NCBI RefSeq assembly: GCF_020037015.1
Contig: NZ_JAIQDE010000006.1
Span: forward strand, 62,001-126,000
Source of the DNA: Corallococcus sp. AS-1-6
GTDB lineage: Bacteria > Myxococcota > Myxococcia > Myxococcales > Myxococcaceae
DNA: 64,000 bases
Direction of reading: 5' to 3'
This document shows, piece after piece, positions 34,133-42,148 of this stretch (position 1 is its first letter; every line of letters starts with the position of its first letter). The position numbers and the translations under genes were made by a program. The notes below the pieces were generated by a model. It was given only the letters and a program-made list of their open reading frames with translations. It had not been told where the DNA came from and did no database searches.

Positions 34133-34161
34133 ATTCTAAAAGGGACGCCCGGGGCATTCAA
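34133..34161 (-). promoter_or_regulatory. Likely housekeeping promoter of hrcA
   Basis: On the minus strand TTGAAT (34161 to 34156) and TAGAAT (34138 to 34133) are separated by exactly 17 bases, about 60 bases before hrcA. The -10 is part of a perfect 10-base palindrome TAGAATTCTA (34129-34138) that could also serve as an operator. Confidence 0.5.
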
Positions 34162-34278
34162 TTGGGAGGGCTGTGCAGGAAGGCAGGCAGGCGGGGCGCT
34201 GGTCCGCCGGCCCGTGGAGCGGGTACGGCAAAGCGCACATCGCACGGCGGGGAGGTCGGGCGTTAGAAGGCCGCCGCC

Positions 34279-35178
34279 GTGACGACCGCGACCGTGACCC
34301 CCGACGTAGCCGAGCCCGCGCCCCACCGGGGACGCCTGCTGTTCAGTCTTTTCGCGCTCTACGTCATCTGGGGGTCGACCTACCTGGCGATGCGCTTCGC
34401 GCTGACGGGCTTTCCGCCATTCCGGATGGCGGGGCTGCGCTTCCTGCTGGCGGGCGGGGTGTTGTTCGCCGGGCTGCGGTTGAAGGGGCAGCCGGGGCCG
34501 GGCCTGCGGCAGTGGGGGGCGGGCGTGGTGACGGGCTTCCTGTTGCTGGTGCTGGGCAACGGGGGCATCGCGGTGGCGCAGAACCTGGGGGTGCCGTCCG
34601 GGGTGGCGGCGCTGGTGGTGGGGAGCATGCCCTTGTGGGCGGCCATCTTCGGGGCGGCGTTCGGGCAGAAGCCGGGCCGCGCGGAGCTGGCGGGGCTGGT
34701 GCTGGGGTTCGCGGGGGTGGCGCTGCTCAACCTGGGCGGGGACATGAGCGGCGGAGGCGTGGCGGCGCTGGCGGTGGTGGTGGCGCCGGCCGCGTGGGCC
34801 TTCGGGTCGGTGTGGAGCCGGCGCTTGCCGATGGCCTCGGGGTTGATGACGCCGGCGACGCAGATGTTGAGCGCGGGCGTGATGATGATGGCGCTGAGCT
34901 TCGCGCTGGGGGAGCGGATGGCGGACGCGGTGCCCCCGCGCGCGATGGCGTCGTTCGTGTATCTGGTGGTGTTCGGTTCGCTGGTGGCGTTCAGCGCGTA
35001 CGGCTATCTGCTGAAGCACGCGAGGCCGGCGCTCGCGACGAGCTATGCGTACGTGAACCCGGCGGTGGCGGTGCTCCTGGGCGTGGTGTTCGCGGGAGAG
35101 ACGCTGGGCCCCATGACCTGGGGCGCGATGAGCGCCATCCTGGTCGCGGTGATGCTGCTGGCTCGCGGGAAGCGGTGA
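34279..35178 (+). CDS. EamA/DMT-family transporter
   Basis: A 299-residue inner-membrane protein with ten hydrophobic helices in two EamA repeats. The first repeat starts LFALYVIWGSTYLAMRFAL, the family's opening motif; the second begins around ALAVVVAPAAWAFGSVWSRR. The helix SYAYVNPAVAVLLGVVFAGE near the end is the classic DMT signature. Such proteins export amino acids or other small metabolites; the substrate is not predictable. It is divergent from hrcA with a gap of about 205 bases. Confidence 0.93.
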   Translation: MTTATVTPDVAEPAPHRGRLLFSLFALYVIWGSTYLAMRFALTGFPPFRMAGLRFLLAGGVLFAGLRLKGQPGPGLRQWGAGVVTGFLLLVLGNGGIAVAQNLGVPSGVAALVVGSMPLWAAIFGAAFGQKPGRAELAGLVLGFAGVALLNLGGDMSGGGVAALAVVVAPAAWAFGSVWSRRLPMASGLMTPATQMLSAGVMMMALSFALGERMADAVPPRAMASFVYLVVFGSLVAFSAYGYLLKHARPALATSYAYVNPAVAVLLGVVFAGETLGPMTWGAMSAILVAVMLLARGKR

Positions 35179-35184
35179 GGCGCT

Positions 35185-37110
35185 TCAGCGCCCGCAGCGG
35201 CTGAGCTTGGACACGCACAGCGTGAGGGCGTTGGCGAAGCCGTGGGCGTAACAGCTCTCGTGCCAGGACTGGGCGATGAGCGGATCATTGACCCCGGTGG
35301 GCACGCGGGTCATCTGGAAGAACGCGCGGAACTCGCCGCCCTGGAGCTGGGGGCCGTTGCGGTCCTCGTAGTTGCGGGCGTAGTTCTCGAAGGTGATGCG
35401 GTCCGCGCCGCTCTCCGCGACCACGCCGCCCCAGTGATACTCCCACACCGGCTCGCAGTAGACGGGCGGAGGGATGGGCGCCACCGGGCGGGGAGCGACC
35501 TCGTCCCGCATCCGCATCCAGTTGCGGTTCTGGGCGTCCTGGTAGCGCTCCATGGCGCCCACGGAGTACGTCTGGAACGCGTCCCCCACGCGCGGATCCG
35601 CGTAGGCGTTGAGGCCCAGCCGGAAGAGGAGCTGCTCGTAGCGTGCGCTCAGCGTCTGCCCGTTGAGGTTGACGCCGTTGAGGGTCATGCCGGCATTGGC
35701 GCGGACCCGGTTCACCAGGCGGCCGTAGTTGCGGCCAATGGGGCCGTAGTAGCCCGCGAGCGCCGCCATCTGGGCATTGGGGGTGTTGGCGCCCGCCAGC
35801 GCGTTCTGCAGCCCCACCTGGTAGTCGTTGACCGCGCGTTGCCGGGCCGCGGCGGCGTTGGGGCCCTCTCCCTGTCCGTGGAAGAGGAACGTGGTGAGGA
35901 GCACCGCCAGCCGGAAGGGGATGTCGCCGTGGGCGGGGAAGACGGGGGCCCATCCGCCGAGCTGCCAGCGCGGCAGGTTGAGGAAGAGCTGATTGCCGGA
36001 CTGCGAGAGCCGCACGGTGCGCTGCGAGTCCTGCTGCTCCCCCATGACCTTGCCGGAGATTTCGTTGCAGTTCTGCGACACGGCGGGCTCGAGGTGCCCG
36101 TCCTCGGACATGGCCACCTGGAACAGCCGCTTGGGTCCCGGGCCGCTCAGGAAGGGCAGACAGCCCGGCTGCACGGGAGGGCCGATTTCGAGGTAGCGCG
36201 GCCCGGGGACCTTGGCGATCCGATAGCTGGAGCCCACGGACCGCAGCGCGCGGTTGCACCGGTCGATGGCACGGTCCGTGGCGAAGAAGTGCTTGGCCTG
36301 CTGGTGGCGGGGATCGGTGTCCTCGATGGCGAGTTCGTTGTCATCCGAGAACCGGAGCGCGACCTGGTCGTGCCCCCGGACCATGACGTTCGCGGTCCCG
36401 GCATTGATGAGGAAGCTTTCGCCGTTCGTCTTCGGGTAGGGCTGGGGCCGCAGCCCGTCGCGCTGGGTCTCGAAGGTGGCGTTGTGGAGGTTGACGTCCT
36501 GGGCGGCGAGCTGGGCGTTCGGGATGACGTGGTACGCCTGGAGCGCGGGAGTGGGCGAGGTCCACCGGCCTGCGCGCGCCCAGGAAGCCGCGAGGTGCGC
36601 ACCGGAGAGGGCCTGGGCCGCCAGGGTCTCGGCCTCTGCTTCCAGGGCTTCATCCACGAGCAACCCGGTCCCACCGTTCCCATGAGGGACGCGCCCCGCG
36701 CGCTGTTGCAGCACATGCACCAGCTCATGCGCGAGGATCCGGCTCCCGCGAGCCAGGTCGAGTTCCAGGGTTCCCGGAGCGAAGAGGATCTGCTCGCCCC
36801 AGCACAGGGCCTTGGCGCCCAGCCGAGCGACCAGGGGGTGCTCGTGCAGGCGCACAGCGCTCAGGTCGGTCCCGAAGGCGCGCTCGAACCGGACACGCAA
36901 CGCCCCAGGGAGTGCCTGGCCCCGAGCGCAGGCCTGACCCAGGAGCGTGGGAGAGATCCAACTGTGCCGAGCATCCAAGTTCCGGGCTCCCCATGTATCA
37001 AGGCGTGTCTCGTCGAAGGGTCTACTACACCCGGGCGCCCCGCTCACGCGAGCCGCGGAAGACACGCCGTGCATCGACCAGCGTCCTCGGAATCCAAGTG
37101 ACTCCTCCAA
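35185..37110 (-). CDS. DUF4157 (eCIS-core) protein with unknown C-terminal domain
   Basis: A 641-residue protein. The DUF4157/eCIS-core domain lies at about 60-150, with LPGALRVRFERAFGTDLSAVR, VRLHEHPLVARLGAKAL and a zinc-type motif HELVH in LAHELVHVLQQR. This domain marks proteins linked to extracellular contractile injection systems and other toxin-like cargo. The roughly 450 residues after it have no recognised domain; they include two conserved-looking Trp/His clusters near the end (WEYHWGG and AQSWHESCYAHGFANA). No contractile-injection genes are in the window. It is divergent from the toxin cassette with at most 44 bases between starts; a later start at 37074 is possible. Its location suggests it belongs to the competition/defence island. 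Confidence 0.72.
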   Translation of the reverse strand: MEESLGFRGRWSMHGVSSAARVSGAPGCSRPFDETRLDTWGARNLDARHSWISPTLLGQACARGQALPGALRVRFERAFGTDLSAVRLHEHPLVARLGAKALCWGEQILFAPGTLELDLARGSRILAHELVHVLQQRAGRVPHGNGGTGLLVDEALEAEAETLAAQALSGAHLAASWARAGRWTSPTPALQAYHVIPNAQLAAQDVNLHNATFETQRDGLRPQPYPKTNGESFLINAGTANVMVRGHDQVALRFSDDNELAIEDTDPRHQQAKHFFATDRAIDRCNRALRSVGSSYRIAKVPGPRYLEIGPPVQPGCLPFLSGPGPKRLFQVAMSEDGHLEPAVSQNCNEISGKVMGEQQDSQRTVRLSQSGNQLFLNLPRWQLGGWAPVFPAHGDIPFRLAVLLTTFLFHGQGEGPNAAAARQRAVNDYQVGLQNALAGANTPNAQMAALAGYYGPIGRNYGRLVNRVRANAGMTLNGVNLNGQTLSARYEQLLFRLGLNAYADPRVGDAFQTYSVGAMERYQDAQNRNWMRMRDEVAPRPVAPIPPPVYCEPVWEYHWGGVVAESGADRITFENYARNYEDRNGPQLQGGEFRAFFQMTRVPTGVNDPLIAQSWHESCYAHGFANALTLCVSKLSRCGR

Positions 37111-37154
37111 TCATGGACATCGCTGGAGCCAGGGGAGGCAATAGAGTCCGGCGC

Positions 37155-37937
37155 GTGCGTCCTGCGACGAGTCCCTGGATGTTCTGTGTGTTGCTCACGG
37201 CGTGTGCCGGAGGTTCACGGCATGGGACGCTGCGGTTCGTGGACACGGAGACGGCCGGGAAGGCACGGCACGCGGCCTACGTGGCGGAGCAGGCGTCCGC
37301 ACGAGCGGCGGCGTCAACCCTGGTTCAAGCAGCCCCGGTGTTACTTGGGTTGATGCAACAGGACCACTCCGCCGTGGATGAGTTGGAGGAACGCCTCACG
37401 GAGTGTGCTGCTCGGGCTGAGCAGGTAGGAAATGCGCGCTACTTCCAAGGACGGCCTCCAACGCGGCAGGAATGCAGCGAGGTCGTCGAGAAGGACCGCT
37501 GTGGCAAACCCGTCACGAGGGCGATGCAGTTGGGAAAGCTGAAGCACGTACTCGCCCTCCAGTGCGCGGAAGAGGTGCTGAAGGAGCTGTGGCCCGCGCC
37601 CTTCAGCATCGAGCAGCGCTACCGCTACTACCCGAACGCCCGCTTCCTGGAGACCATCAGCCGGGCGAAGGAAGCGCAACTCATCGCCGATGGCTGCACT
37701 GACGAACTCAGGGGCACGATCAAGCCGGACATCGTCCTGCACGAGGACCGCAACCTGCTCGAGTCCGCGCTCACCCTGGACTTCAAGTTCCCCTGCCCTG
37801 ATAGCAACCTGCCAAAGTGGACAGAGTATGGCCCCAACAGTCCATACATCGGCATGAACCAGGGTGAAGTCTACAAGGCAGCGCTGGGCGGACCGGCTCT
37901 GCTCATCTCTCCAGGCAATGGAGTGAGGCCGCGGTGA
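37155..37937 (+). CDS. Lipoprotein nuclease toxin, SitA-like (copy 1)
   Basis: A 260-residue protein from GTG. A short signal peptide ends in the lipobox LTAC (Cys17). Next comes a conserved segment starting GGSRHGTLRFVDTETAGKAR, a helical middle with paired cysteines, and a C-terminal nuclease-like domain: RYRYYPNARFLETISRAKEA, then KPDIVLH and LTLDFKFPCP, which together fit the D...(D/E)xK metal site of PD-(D/E)XK nucleases. A lipoprotein with a toxic C-terminus next to an immunity gene matches the SitA toxins that myxobacteria pass between sibling cells by TraAB outer-membrane exchange; this link is inference. Its stop overlaps the start of the DUF3396 gene (GTGA). Confidence 0.7.
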   Translation: MRPATSPWMFCVLLTACAGGSRHGTLRFVDTETAGKARHAAYVAEQASARAAASTLVQAAPVLLGLMQQDHSAVDELEERLTECAARAEQVGNARYFQGRPPTRQECSEVVEKDRCGKPVTRAMQLGKLKHVLALQCAEEVLKELWPAPFSIEQRYRYYPNARFLETISRAKEAQLIADGCTDELRGTIKPDIVLHEDRNLLESALTLDFKFPCPDSNLPKWTEYGPNSPYIGMNQGEVYKAALGGPALLISPGNGVRPR

Positions 37938-38848
37938 AGGACATCTTTCCGGTCATCCAGCTTCGCGCCAGGAGAGGCTGGCTCGCGGGACGCGACGGCA
38001 TCGTCATCTCCTTCTTCATCCATCGTCCCCCCCAGGATGTCGCTCCTGCGGCATGGCGCGCCCTGCAAATCTACCGTCGAGTCATTCCTGCGGGAATGCT
38101 GGGCTGGTACCCGTCCGACGACGGAGACATGACTCCTCTCGATGACGCTGGATGGGCGTATCTCCGGGAATGTCTGCTGGAGCCTCCCTGGAATGGACTC
38201 CGCCCCATCGAACTCCTGGAGAGTCCGAGCGAGGCTGGCAGCTACCACTTCGAATACTACGGGCGGCAACTCGAGAACCCCATCCTCGAGGACCCCATCA
38301 GCTCGGTGTCGTTCACCTTCCCGACCGAATACCTCAAGGAGCACGGAGCTTCACACCTGCGAGCCCTTGCACTCCAACTCGGGAATGAGCTGCCTTTCAA
38401 CTTCGGCTACGCCAGCTTCGCCGTCGTCTCCCCCCAAGGCTTGTTCAGCTCCGCCGACTGGAACATCACTGAGGCGCTTCTCAACCGGTATCCGGGACTG
38501 GACGCCTACAACAACAGGGAGCTCAGCGCGGTCATCGGCACGCACGCCCTGGCCCCCGCCTGGCTCACGTTTCTCGGTCAGCCCCTGCTGGGACAACTGG
38601 GCGGCATCGACGCGCTCCGCAACGCGCTCTCCTTCCCAGAGGTCTCCCTGCTCCCCATGGACGGAGACCGTGTGCTCGTCACCCTGGACGACTGGCCAGA
38701 CCCCATCGACACGCAGACGAAGGCCATCCCCCCCCAGTACCGCGCGCTGGCCCGCCTGATGGAACCCTTCCTCTTCCAGTACGAAGGGGAAGGACTTCCC
38801 GTCTACGAACAAGACATGAATCAGTGGCTACGAAGATACTTGAGATGA
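37934..38848 (+). CDS. DUF3396 immunity protein (copy 1)
   Basis: A 304-residue cytoplasmic protein starting at GTG inside the toxin stop. The DUF3396 pattern is clear: ISFFIHRPPQDVAPAAWRAL, then GMLGWYPSDDGDMTPLDD, the central VSFTFPTEYLKEHGASHL, and ELPFNFGYASFAVV. The family is called type VI immunity because many members neutralise partner toxins. It should protect the cell from the lipoprotein nuclease encoded just upstream. The C-terminal 100 residues (ALAPAWLTFLGQPLLGQLGG onward) are nearly the same as in copy 2; the N-terminal 200 residues are much more divergent, as expected if they bind the toxin. Confidence 0.85.
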   Translation: MKDIFPVIQLRARRGWLAGRDGIVISFFIHRPPQDVAPAAWRALQIYRRVIPAGMLGWYPSDDGDMTPLDDAGWAYLRECLLEPPWNGLRPIELLESPSEAGSYHFEYYGRQLENPILEDPISSVSFTFPTEYLKEHGASHLRALALQLGNELPFNFGYASFAVVSPQGLFSSADWNITEALLNRYPGLDAYNNRELSAVIGTHALAPAWLTFLGQPLLGQLGGIDALRNALSFPEVSLLPMDGDRVLVTLDDWPDPIDTQTKAIPPQYRALARLMEPFLFQYEGEGLPVYEQDMNQWLRRYLR

Positions 38849-38953
38849 GCGAACAGCAGTACCGGCATCCTGATTGTATGGGTTTCGCGCCACGACGACG
38901 CTGCCCCGAAAGAGGTATGGTCTAGTCCGAAGCTGTAGCGGCATGTTGCACGC
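38849..38953 (+). promoter_or_regulatory. Leader region before DISARM
   Basis: A 105-base gap between the immunity gene and drmD. A TATGGT (38916-38921) could be a -10 box, but no good -35 lies 16-18 bases before it. The operon may have its own weak promoter or be read from the toxin cassette. Confidence 0.25.
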
Positions 38954-41900
38954 ATGCCCTCCGCTCCCATGCCGTGCGCGGGTGATATCGCGCAGGTCCG
39001 ACACCGCCAATATCTGGTCAACGAGGTCGTGGCTCCTTCGGATGTCCGGGAGCAACACACCCTCGTCCGTCTCACCTGTCTGGATGATGACGCACAGGGC
39101 CGTCCCCTGTCTGTCCTGTGGGAGCGGGAACTCGCGGCGCGGGTCATCCGGCCTGAACACGGTGGATTGGGAACCCCCGAGCGCTTCGACGAACCCCGTC
39201 ACTTCGCCGCGTACCTGCACGCGCTCAAGTGGAGCTCCGTCACCGCCACCGATGCCCGGCTCTTCCAGGCGCCGTTCCGCGCGGGCATCCACCTGATGAA
39301 CCACCAGCTCACGCCTCTCAAGAAGGCGCTCGAGCTGCCCCGGGTGAACCTCTTCATCGCGGACGACGTAGGTCTGGGAAAGACCATCGAAGCCGGGCTG
39401 GTGTTGCAGGAGCTCATCCTCCGCCAGCGCGTGGACCGCGTCCTCATCGTCTGCCCGGCGTCCGTGACGCTCCAGTGGCGCGATGAGATGGAGAAGCGCT
39501 TCGGCCTGCGCTTCGAGATCTTCAACAGCGAGTTCGTCTCCCGCCGTCGTCAGGAGCGCGGCTTCCAGGTCCCCGTCTGGGCCACGCACTCGCGCTTCAT
39601 CGTGTCGTACCAGACGCTGCGCCGCAGCGAGTACTTCGAGCCGCTCAAGACCCTGCTGGAAGAGAAGGGCCACCACAAGTCCATGCTGGTGCTGGACGAG
39701 GCGCACGTCGTCGCCCCCGCATCGGCCAGCCGGTACGCCATCGACACGGAGACGACCCGCAGCATCCGCTCCCTCGCGGAGCGCTTCGAGCACCGGCTCT
39801 TCCTCTCCGCCACGCCCCACAACGGCCACTCCAACAGCTTCTCCGCGCTGCTGGAGATGCTGGACCCGCAGCGCTTCACCCGAGGCACTCGCGTCCGCGA
39901 AGCCCAGCTCGCCCCCGTCATGGTGCGCCGGCTCAAGGGCGACCTGCGCGCCCTGGGCAGTGCACAGCGCTACCCCGAGCGACACGTCGTGGGCGTGCGC
40001 CTGACGCATGAGGCGGGGCGCTGGCATGCCGAGTGGCTCGCGCCGGACGGGAAGAGCGTCGAACAGCGAGTCGACCTGGGTGAAGGCTCAGCCGCTGAAC
40101 TGGAGCTGTCCCAGAAGCTCGCTCGCTACACGGAGCTGATGGCGCCTGCGACGAAGCAGGGGCGCCTGGTCTTCATCAACCTCCAGAAGCGCCTCCTCTC
40201 CAGCATCGAGGCCTTCCACCGCACCCTCTCCGTCCATGCGGCGGCCTTCGGCGCGGGGAGCCTGGCCCCTGACGGCGGAGCACTCACCGGCGAAACGACC
40301 CCCGACTCCGAGGAACACGGCGAGACGGACGAATCCCTCGAGCAGGCGTTCGCGGAGACCATCCGCGAGCAGAGTCAGGAGCTGTCCGCCAGCATCCAGG
40401 CACGCCAGCTCCTGGATGACATGCTCAAGCTGAGCGCCCGGCACCGCACCGCCCGGGACGCGAAGCTGCGGGCCCTGCTCCACTGGATTCGCGAGCACCA
40501 ATGTCCGCTCACCCGGGGTGCCCCATGGAAGCCCCGCCGGGTCATCGTCTTCACGGAGTACGGCGACACGCTCCGCTTCCTCAAGGAGCAGCTCACCGCG
40601 GCCTTCGAAGGAACCCACCGGGGCGATGAGCGAATCCTCACGCTGACGGGCGGCATCGATGACGTGAGGCGCGCACTGGTCCAGGCCGCCTTCAACGGCC
40701 CGATGGAGGAGTCCCCCGTCCGGGTCCTCCTCGCGACCGACGCCGCGCGCGAAGGCATCAACCTGCAGGGCCATTGCGCGGACCTCTTCCACTACGATGT
40801 CCCGTGGAATCCCTCGCGCATGGAGCAGCGCAACGGTCGCATCGACCGGGCCCTGCAACCCGCGCCGGCGGTCCGCTGCGGCTACTTCGTCTACAGCCAG
40901 CGCGCCGAGGACGCGGTGCTCGACACCCTGGCTCGCAAGGTCGAGACCATCACGCGCGAGCTGGGCAGCCTGGGCTGCGTGCTGATGGACCAGATGCACG
41001 ATGCCCTCGCCTCGGGCATCAACAAAGGCACCCTGGAGAGCCTCTCCCGCGCCGCGACCTCCTCCCGCACCGAGGTCACGAAGCGGGAACTGGAGTCCCA
41101 ACGCACGCTGCAGTCGCTGCGCAAGGAGTTGGATGCGATTGGAGACCTCCGCGACCGCAGCGGCAAGGTCATGGATTTCAACCCCGTCCTGCTGCGCGAC
41201 GCGCTGGACGTGGGGTTCGAGCTGGCTGGCGCGGGACGGCTGGAGCGGGAGACCGTCACGGAGGAGGGCCGGACGCTGGAGGCCTGGAAGGTTCCCGCGC
41301 TCCCCGCTTCATGGAACTCGACCCTGGATGCCATCCGCCCCAGGCGGGAGCAGGACGAAGCGCCCTGGGAGTGGCGCAAGCGCCCCCTGTCTCCCGTGGT
41401 CTTCGAGGCGCCTCCGGGGGTCTCCAGCAAGCTCGCCCACCTGCACCTGTCCCATCCGCTCGTCCAGCGGGTGCTCCAGCGGTTCCTGGCGCAGGGGTTC
41501 TCCGCCAACGACCTGAGCCGGGTCACGGTGGTCCAGACGAAGCGCGACTCGGTGGCGCGCGTCATCGTCTTCGGCCGGCTGTCGCTCTTTGGTGAAGGCG
41601 CGGCGCGGCTCCATGACGAGGTTGTCTCCGTCTCAGCGAAGTGGCTGGACGGCGGCGGCCGCGGGCACCTGAAGCCCTTCGCGGACGAGGCGGACCGCAA
41701 GGCGATTGATCAGTTGGAGACCACGCTGGCGGAAGCGCCCGCGCTCTCCGCGACACCGAAGGCCGTCCAGAAGCGACTGCTGGCCAGCGCCGCGTCCGAC
41801 TTCTCGAAGCTCTGGCCCGCCATCGAGGAGCAGGCCTCGGAGCGGGAGAAGGAGGCTCGCAAGAAGCTGGCGGCTCGGGGGGCATCCGAAGCCAAGGCCC

Positions 41901-42148
41901 TGACACAGATTCTCCTCACGCAGCAGGAGGCCATCCAAGAGGCGCTGGGCGCACAGCTCGAGCTCAAGCTCGACGCACGGGCGGAGCAGGACCAATGGAG
42001 GCGAGACAAGGCCCACCTCGAGCAACGTTTGACAGCGCTCGGGAAGGAGCTCGTTGAGCAGCCCGAATCCTTGAAAGCCACCTACGCCGTGCGGGTCGCC
42101 CGTCTGGTGCCCGTGGGCATGGTCTACCTGTGGCCGGGGGCGCGCTGA
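38954..42148 (+). CDS. drmD: DrmD, SNF2-like helicase of class 1 DISARM
   Basis: A 1064-residue SNF2/RapA-type helicase. Walker A is DDVGLGKTIEAG (Lys143) and Walker B is LDEAH (248-251). Motif III reads LFLSATPHNGHS, and the C-terminal RecA-like domain holds LLATDAAREGINLQGH and VPWNPSRMEQRNGRIDR (motif VI). A long C-terminal helical region (about 760-1040) follows. In class 1 DISARM systems drmD is the accessory helicase gene that goes with the adenine methylase; its exact role in defence is not settled. The stop overlaps the next start (TGATG), so translation is coupled to drmMI. Confidence 0.92.
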   Translation: MPSAPMPCAGDIAQVRHRQYLVNEVVAPSDVREQHTLVRLTCLDDDAQGRPLSVLWERELAARVIRPEHGGLGTPERFDEPRHFAAYLHALKWSSVTATDARLFQAPFRAGIHLMNHQLTPLKKALELPRVNLFIADDVGLGKTIEAGLVLQELILRQRVDRVLIVCPASVTLQWRDEMEKRFGLRFEIFNSEFVSRRRQERGFQVPVWATHSRFIVSYQTLRRSEYFEPLKTLLEEKGHHKSMLVLDEAHVVAPASASRYAIDTETTRSIRSLAERFEHRLFLSATPHNGHSNSFSALLEMLDPQRFTRGTRVREAQLAPVMVRRLKGDLRALGSAQRYPERHVVGVRLTHEAGRWHAEWLAPDGKSVEQRVDLGEGSAAELELSQKLARYTELMAPATKQGRLVFINLQKRLLSSIEAFHRTLSVHAAAFGAGSLAPDGGALTGETTPDSEEHGETDESLEQAFAETIREQSQELSASIQARQLLDDMLKLSARHRTARDAKLRALLHWIREHQCPLTRGAPWKPRRVIVFTEYGDTLRFLKEQLTAAFEGTHRGDERILTLTGGIDDVRRALVQAAFNGPMEESPVRVLLATDAAREGINLQGHCADLFHYDVPWNPSRMEQRNGRIDRALQPAPAVRCGYFVYSQRAEDAVLDTLARKVETITRELGSLGCVLMDQMHDALASGINKGTLESLSRAATSSRTEVTKRELESQRTLQSLRKELDAIGDLRDRSGKVMDFNPVLLRDALDVGFELAGAGRLERETVTEEGRTLEAWKVPALPASWNSTLDAIRPRREQDEAPWEWRKRPLSPVVFEAPPGVSSKLAHLHLSHPLVQRVLQRFLAQGFSANDLSRVTVVQTKRDSVARVIVFGRLSLFGEGAARLHDEVVSVSAKWLDGGGRGHLKPFADEADRKAIDQLETTLAEAPALSATPKAVQKRLLASAASDFSKLWPAIEEQASEREKEARKKLAARGASEAKALTQILLTQQEAIQEALGAQLELKLDARAEQDQWRRDKAHLEQRLTALGKELVEQPESLKATYAVRVARLVPVGMVYLWPGAR

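Larger units (their letters stand above)
37140..38848 (+). repeat. Left direct-repeat copy of toxin/immunity cassette
   Basis: This 1.7-kb segment is paralogous, in the same orientation, to 51940-53674. Near-identical blocks include the start region ATAGAGTCCGGCG plus the toxin N-terminus (to about 37310), the toxin core (about 37560-37740) and the immunity 3' part (about 38545-38760). Between these the copies diverge. Confidence 0.85.

Noticed and set aside
35185-37110. Assigning the DUF4157 protein as a metalloprotease toxin
   Set aside because: HELVH is part of the eCIS-core domain itself, and the C-terminal domain is unrecognised, so no enzymatic role is claimed.
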